Source: Manis javanica
Taxonomy: Eukaryota > Chordata > Mammalia > Pholidota > Manidae
Reading direction: 5' to 3'
NCBI RefSeq assembly: GCF_040802235.1
Contig: NC_133156.1
Location: 181,238,351-181,302,350 of the forward strand
DNA length: 64,000 bases
Program-made: the position numbers and the translations under genes
Shown: in pieces, positions 57,754-64,000 of the stretch
How the letters are laid out: every line of letters begins with the position of its first letter
How positions within the stretch are numbered: position 1 is the first letter of the stretch
The notes under the pieces: model-generated
What the model saw: the letters and a program-made list of their open reading frames with translations, nothing else
What the model was told of the DNA's origin: nothing
Databases searched by the model: none

Positions 57754-57780
57754 CACACACACACACACACACACACACAC
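57754..57780. repeat. (CA)n microsatellite
   Basis: 27 uninterrupted bases of alternating CA, preceded by imperfect 'acatgtgtgcatg' purine-pyrimidine alternation. Likely polymorphic. Confidence 0.95.
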
Positions 57781-58679
57781 GAGTATCCCTGTTTCAATTA
57801 ATATTGTTGCCTTGAATTCTGCTCTCATATTTATATTTCTGCTATTTCTACTCTTGTTTTACTTGCCTTGTAAATCATTGCTTATGCCTTTTATATGAGT
57901 GATATTTAATTACTTTGTCGTTTTGTATTATATGTCTCTTGTAGACAGTCTATAGCAGAATTTCACTTTTTTACCCAGTTGGTGAAACCCTGTCTTTACT
58001 TTTAATAATAAATAGAGCCAATTCACACTTGTGCCAATTCACACCTAGTTACTGTGACCACTTAGCCCGGTCATCAAGTTGTTTCTTGGTTTGTTTATTA
58101 AGCTTTTTTATTGTTTCTCTTTCTTCTCCTGATTTGAACTAGAGTGATCATTTTCATTGGTCCTTTGGTTTCTTAAGTAGTTTGAAAGAAGAACATCTTA
58201 ATTCTCTTTAATTACCATTCTCATCTATAATATTTTACTGAGAGGTTCTATTATATTTATCTTATCAATATCAATAGTTGAATAATAATTATGACCTTCC
58301 CATCTCTTCCCACGTAGGAAGAGACTTTAAACATACCATTTTACTCTACTCCGTGTTTTACTGTTTCACCTGTACAGGCCTGCCAAGATTTTGAAAATAA
58401 TCTGAAATCTCATCAGATTTTGGAATCCTTGCTTAACACCTGCATTAAACTTCACAATTATTTAGGGTGTGTGTTCTTTGTTTGGTTAGAGTACTTCTTT
58501 AAATAATATTCAGAGTCTGGGCAACACATGTTCTTACTCCTCGCATATCTGGAAATGTCTTTTTTTCCCCTCTCACACATTTACCATAGTTGGCCTGATT
58601 TTCTTTACTGGTGAACCTCCCTACTCCCCTTGAGATCCTTTGGTATTTTTTCTCTTTATCTTTGGAGTTCAGAAATATC

Positions 58680-59650
58680 CTAAGGATTAAAACAAAATCT
58701 CAGTATATTTTATAAAATTATACAAGTAATACATGAATATGTTCTTTGGAATTCAAAAATACCACCAAGAGCCTTTTAAAGACTATTTTAAAAGGTATAC
58801 AAATAATACTGAATATGTTCTCTGCACTCAGAACTCAAACAATACAAAAAAAAAAGTAAAGATTCCTCTGATAACCCCTCAATCCAAAATCTGTTCCCAG
58901 AAGTAACCTCTGTTAAAAGTCTGAGGTGAACTTTCAGCTTTTTTTCTAGGCATTTTCATACATATGAATCACCAATTTAATTTTTTGCTGTTGTTTTGTA
59001 TCTTTTCCATTACAAATAAAACAATATACTTACCTACAATTAGCTTCTTATATACTTAGCAGTTTACCTACAGAAAGATCCATTTCATTCATTCATTCAT
59101 TCCTTTTTAGGAAGCAGCATTCTTTCCCCTAGTGATGGATCTAGGCTATTCTATTTGCTATTAGAAATAACAGTGCTGTGAAAAATCCTTGTAAAGCTCT
59201 TTCTGCACAAGCATGAGGATTTCTCAAGGGCCCACTCTAGGAAGTGAATTTGCTGTGTAAATGGCTATGTGCATTTAAATTTTTCATAGCTATTGCCAAA
59301 TTTCCCTTTGATTGAGTTATATTTTAGCACACCTTTGTTAACAGTTATTCATATTTTTAGTGTTTTTGGCCAATCTGCTGGGAGAGGGAAAGGTAGCATC
59401 TCATTATGGTTTTAATTTTTATTTTCCTGAACACCAAAAAGATTGTGCTTCTTTTCATCTATTTATTGGCCATTTATATTTCCTCCTTGGTGAATTACCT
59501 GTTCACATCCTTTGTCCATTCTTCCACTGGCTGTATTTTCCTAATTGACTTGTAAGATTTCTTTATATATTTTGAATTCTAATCTTTTGTATATATATTA
59601 CCTATCTCTTCTCCCAGCTATTTTCTCTTTACTCTCTGGTGTCTTTGTTG
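58680..59650 (+). repeat. L1M-type LINE 3' UTR
   Basis: 'atacaagtaatacatgaata', 'gtaacctctgttaaaagtct', 'cattttcatacatatgaatc', 'ctgtgtaaatggctatgtgc', 'ccaatctgctgggagaggga', 'cacatcctttgtccattctt'. Ordered old L1 3' motifs. An ATTC tetranucleotide run lies at about 59,086-59,102. Confidence 0.55.
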
Positions 59651-61199
59651 TAGAAAACTTTTAAATACTGATGTTTTTAAATATAATGAGCTTTCCCTGG
59701 ATTGATTTTGACTATTTTCCCCACTCTCGCCTCCAGCTCTCTTACTAAAATAACTGGATTTGTGAGATTTTTGTCTAAGAATGAGCTCTTGGTTGTATTT
59801 ATCAATTCTTCTGATTTCATTTTCTAATTAATTCATTTCTACTTTTGTTTTTATAATATCTTTTTTTCCTCTTTGGTTTATTTGTGGTTGGGTTTTTTTT
59901 TTTACTTTTTGCCTTGAATGCTTAATTTATTTATTATCATTCTTTCCTCCTATTAAAAGGCTTAGGGCTGTGAATTTGCTTCTGAGTATATCTAATATCT
60001 GGCTATATTTAATACATTTTCATATGTAGTGATTTATGTTTTTATGTTCTAAATAAGTTTGAAATTATAGTTTCAAATCCTCTTTAATCAATTAGATAGT
60101 CAGAAGAACACATTTTAAGTCCCAAGTGACTGGGTTTTAGAAAATGTATTCTTTTGTTATTACTTTCTAGTTTATCTTATTTTCAGAGAAAGTGACCTCT
60201 ACAGTTCTGCCATTTGGAATGAATTATGGTTTTTTTTGTAACATACTATGTGATTATATCAATTAGGATTAGGACCATCTGCATATAAAAAAAGGTCAAA
60301 ATAACAGTGGCTTAAACAAAATGATTTGCTTCTCTCATGTCAAGGAAATTTGGAGGTAGGCAGATGCTATCAGGAACCTCGAGTTCAATTTTTCTATACC
60401 ATTCTCAGTGCTGGCTTCTATCATCAAAATTGCTTCATGGCCCAGGGTGGCTGTTGGAATTCTAGCCATCACATCCACATTACAAGGAGGAGTAAAAGGA
60501 TGTACCTCCAAAGTGAGTCAGTTTCCTTTAGGAGCCTTCCTCAAACCCTTCTTCAAAGTTCTGTTTACATTTCATATAGAATTTAGCTGGATATATAGTC
60601 AATTCCCACCCTTAGGGATTCTGTCCATAAAAAAGAAGGGAAGAATCTGCCATAGTAATTTTTATAAATATTCCATCAACACTTGGAAAAAAGAAGATAT
60701 ATCATTTATATAGTAGTATCATCTCTTTGCTGCACCAGAGAATTTAAAGTTGGGGCTCATTTCCCCATAAGAGGCCAACTAAACCCTTATTAAATTAATG
60801 GCTGTCATCAGCTGGGATGAACTAGCTGATCCAAGGGATGATAGCCTGTTTCTAGTTCATGAGATGTTACTGAGGACACCCCAAACTTTGCCACTCTCCT
60901 CTTCCTACCCAAGACCAAGTCTATTTTTTGAGGGTCACGTGGCATCCTGGGAACATGAGTGCTGACACACTCCATGCTGTTCGGGCTTCACTGCTGAAAA
61001 CCAGGTGCTGACAGTGTCCTGTTGGGGTGGATCCTCTCCCTGCCTGGAGCCAACACCCCTCTGAGTAAATGTGCAGGTATAAGGCGAGGATGCCCCAGCC
61101 TCTGAGATCATGTATGGACACTTGACTGAGGAGAATGCATAACATGACTTGGGACATCTCCCAGCAGGCTTCAGCGGTAGCCCAAAATGACAATGCTCA

Positions 61200-61700
61200 C
61201 CTAGCCCCAAACATTCTTATCCCAGGACTCAGGACAAGTGGCCCAGGTGAGAGACTCATTGGTCCCACTCCCTTGCTGGCCACTGCCTTGCCTTGAGTAG
61301 AAGGAGCACTGTGGCCATTTCAGCACCTCCACTGAGGTCTGCTGTGGGGAAAACAGAAGTTCCTGTGATCAGAATCCTCACCTGACCCTAAACTACTTGA
61401 TGATGTAATCTGCCTACTGCTGGGCTACTGCTCCCACACCCATAGGCAATGAACTATTACTGACTGAGTCACTATATAAAGAGCTCTGCTCAGTGCTCTG
61501 GGTGGAGGCAGAGATGGAGGAGGAGTGCAGACCTGCAGACTGCTGGATGCAGACATGATTCTAGTGCTCGACCTACTGCTGTGAGAATAAAGCCAGGCAG
61601 AAACACTTTTACCCTCAAAACGTCCCACTGTCATCTCTCTGTCTCACTGAATCCATAGTGAACTTACCTGGGCCTGAAACCCTCAGGCGAGACACCTGCT
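61200..61700 (+). mobile_element. Solo LTR candidate with TATA box and poly(A) signal
   Basis: TATATAA at 61,474-61,480 and AATAAA at 61,586-61,591 are 106 bp apart. They are followed by a T/C-rich stretch, the compact U3-R-U5 order of an LTR. Other landmarks are 'gctgggctactgctcccaca', 'gaggaggagtgcagacctgc' and 'gtctcactgaatccatagtg'. No viral genes adjacent. Ends are approximate and family unknown to me. Confidence 0.5.
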
Positions 61701-63419
61701 CCCACCAGTCACATCAGCTCCCTGAAGGCCTTGCTTTCACTTGGAACATCTCAGCAAACACCTGGTCTGAAAGAGTGTGAAAGTTTCAGTCCATACCTTA
61801 GGGGAGCCCCTGGTGTGATATAATGCATAAGAAATAAAGACATGCAGAAGCCACTAAAATGCTTACCAAAATAGAAAGGGGGTGCCGGCGAATGTGCAAG
61901 TAACTGGGTCCCTGAGTGATGAAAGGAAGGGGTGAGGGAGGCTGGCAGGTGCCTCTACTGCAGTGCTTCTGGAAGCAACATCCAAGCTGCCTCCTGCCCA
62001 GGTGAGCATCCTGGCTCCACGCTCACCTCCAAGGCTGCCGCTCCCACCTTGCCTGCGAGTAACCCTGTCCCTGCCCTGCTCACTCCCCAGAGCTCAGGAG
62101 AAATAAGCTGGTTTTCTCCCAGAGGCTGGTGCCAGTTTAGTCAGCAGATTTCACAGATCCACTGGCACCCATGTAGTGTCTTATTTTAAGCTTAACATTT
62201 GAAGATGGGAACTTTTCCCCCTTTGGTGTGTGGCAAAGAGATCCCAATTTATATATAAGCATGGTAGCTAAGCGAGTACATCAAGGCTGTTCCCCAGGCG
62301 AGGGGAGTTCATGGCTGCCCTTCATTGGGAACCTTCCCAGAAGAACCTCACCAGCTGTGGTAGCTTTTTACAATTGGCAGCTCTGTTTCCAGGTGTGCAG
62401 CGCTGGCCTTTATAGGCATGTGTGGCTGGGGAGAGGCAGGGCCAGTGTTCTGGCACCTGTCCTAGCCTCTCTGAATTTCCTCATCTGCCAGCCTATATCC
62501 TGCACCCTTGGTTACCATAACATCTCAGAGGCCAGGACCTGGGCTTCTCTCGTGGCCCTGAGGCTCTCCCAGGTAGCATCTGGGCTTCACTGTTCAGCCC
62601 AAGCTCTCCATGACTCTGCTGTCCTCCCACCCGCCCCCCCCTCATTCTGGAACTGTGAGAACTCCAGGCCCCAATCCCCCATACCCAGCTAGGAGACTGA
62701 AGGAGGGCAGGCTGGCAGAACACAGTCAGTGAGTCCCAGGCCTTGGGTTACGTCCAAACCAGATTTCTGCCTTGGGACATTCAGAGCTTGGACTCTGTAC
62801 TCTGAACCCTCTATTTTAATACTGTGGATCATCACGTGGACTTAGAACCCTCATTTTTCAGAAGGTGCTGGGGTAGGTCACTTCGTCTCAGGGAGGAGAG
62901 GGTGGACCGGAGATAGCTCCTTTCGCTTGCCAATTTGGTTGTGTCCCGGGGCCTCTGACATCTCCAGCCCCTCCGCATCCCAAACTCTGCTTTTTCACAC
63001 ATTTAAATCCCAGTCCCACTTTTCTTCCTGGCCTACCTCCATTGTAATTGGCCACTAGTCATTTTGGCCTAGTTTATACCATATAAGAAGGGTTGCTCAG
63101 TTAAGCTAGAATTGACCAGTCAGGGACATACATTCATTTGAAGAAAGACATTTTCTTTGGTTGAGATCTTTTAAATAGCAGCACCCCTGAAGTGTTACTT
63201 TTCAGATCATTAGCCACTTAAGTCAGAAGATGGAGACAAAGTAGAAGGAAAAAGCAGGCAAATTGTTGTGTATGGGGGCCTGTGGCAGCCTTTCAAAAAT
63301 GCGGAGGAATATTTTAGACTTGAGCAGGTCAGTGGAAATGGTATGATGCCCGGGGACTGTTGCTGTGCCAGTGAGGACTCCCAGTTACGTGGGGAGTGAG
63401 TGTCACATGTCACACCCAT

Positions 63420-63650
63420 CTGACAAGAGCAAGCCCGAGCAAGACAGGCTTTAAAGGGATGGACAACAGGCTTTTAACTGAGATGGATACTGCAGAGAAG
63501 GTAGGCAGGGTGCTGGGGGAGCCTGTGACAGGGAACTTTCACCTAACCTCATCTTAAGGGTCAGGGAAGGCTTCCTGGAGGAGGTGACAGCTTAGCTGAA
63601 ACCTGGTGGAGGAGGAGGGATTAACCAAAGAGAGATGGCGCAGTGGGCAA
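63420..63650 (-). repeat. L2-like LINE fragment, antisense
   Basis: 'gtcagggaaggcttcctgga', 'ggaggtgacagcttagctga', 'aacctggtggaggaggaggg' follow antisense L2 order. Weak. Confidence 0.35.
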
Positions 63651-64000
63651 CAGGGACAGTTATTTTTACCATTGTGTTGCCGGGCAAGATTGTTCTGCAC
63701 CCAGCAGTCTTCGCCCTGTTTCATCACCAGTGGCTCTGACACACACTCTGTTTTCTCTCTGAATTTCCTATACTTTTAAAAAGTCTTTTTTTCTACTATC
63801 ACTTGAGTCAGTTTTGTATGGACAGCAACCAAGGGGTGGTGGGGTTGCTCAGTTCTTTCTGAGTCCCAGCATCACAGCTTACAGCATGGTGACCTGTGGC
63901 CTTGCTCCCCTGTCCTTGTCTTCAGCTGTTCACATCCCACTTCTGGCCAAGCAGACTGGGGTATATGGGGGCACCTCTCTCCCAGATCGAGATCTCATCT

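Larger units (their letters stand above)
16480..64000 (+). other. SFXN5: SFXN5 gene, 5' part
   Basis: Gene-level entry. SFXN5 is a sideroflexin, a multi-pass mitochondrial inner-membrane protein. Family members move serine and other small substrates, and rat SFXN5 was described as a brain tricarboxylate (citrate) carrier. Six exons in the window encode residues 1-118 of a protein of about 340, covering the N-terminal soluble part with the HPDT sideroflexin signature, before the first membrane segments. Introns 1-5 are complete (10.3, 10.7, 14.6, 0.53 and 1.67 kb) and intron 6 runs off the end. Confidence 0.95.
54757..64000 (+). other. SFXN5: SFXN5 intron 6 (partial)
   Basis: More than 9.2 kb, A/T-rich and full of old L1 sequence (54.8-57.3 and 58.7-59.7 kb), with a nested young L1 piece, a CA repeat and an LTR at about 61.2-61.7 kb. 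I looked for the next SFXN5 exon (VVGLLLP...) in three frames and did not find it. 59,700-61,150 and 61,750-63,400 contain nothing I can name. A weak antisense L2 lies at about 63,420-63,650. Confidence 0.75.

Noticed and set aside
1..64000. CRISPR arrays, bacterial operons, tRNA or rRNA genes, or an unknown multi-gene system
   Set aside because: Base composition, split genes, GT-AG introns and mammalian repeats show vertebrate nuclear DNA. No regularly spaced repeats, cloverleaf genes or clustered novel genes were found.

Overview
This is a 64 kb piece of a placental-mammal nuclear genome. It holds the 3' part of RAB11FIP5 followed, in the same orientation (+), by the 5' part of SFXN5. Both were recognised from conserved exon translations with GT-AG borders and matching phases. 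The two genes are also tandem neighbours in the human genome (2p13), so gene order supports the calls. The sequence between genes and exons is mostly old mammalian repeat DNA (L2, MIR, L1M-type, MLT1, hAT/MER5-like). I see no Alu, B1/B2, carnivore tRNA-Lys or ruminant SINEs, so primate, rodent, carnivore and ruminant sources are unlikely. Two younger insertions with target-site duplications (50.27-51.20 kb and 55.89-56.10 kb) remind me of pangolin or xenarthran retroelements, but that is a weak impression from memory.

Layout. 1-6,989 is a RAB11FIP5 intron. 6,990-8,942 is a large in-frame cassette exon (651 codons) that makes the long isoform of this Rab11 effector. 12,272-12,461 and 12,711-12,914 are the last two coding exons, ending in the Rab11-binding helix. 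The 3' UTR runs to a poly(A) signal at 14,939. About 1.4 kb further on, a CpG island (about 16.25-17.64 kb) carries the SFXN5 promoter and exon 1. SFXN5 exons 1-6 (16,529-16,627; 26,957-27,025; 37,767-37,844; 52,444-52,470; 53,004-53,058; 54,731-54,756) encode residues 1-118 of this mitochondrial inner-membrane carrier. The rest of the window is SFXN5 intron 6, and later exons lie beyond 64,000.

The two genes have no shared pathway that I know of: RAB11FIP5 acts in recycling-endosome traffic and SFXN5 in mitochondrial metabolite transport. Their closeness matters mainly for transcription, because RAB11FIP5 termination sits just upstream of the SFXN5 promoter. The best leads for follow-up are a retroposed LTR-terminated transcript with an exact 18-bp target duplication, a 26-of-27-bp hairpin in SFXN5 intron 2, a perfect RFX X-box in a repeat-poor AT-rich block of SFXN5 intron 3 (EMX1 is the next gene beyond SFXN5 in human), and the frame-preserving RAB11FIP5 cassette exon. 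I found no unknown multi-gene system.
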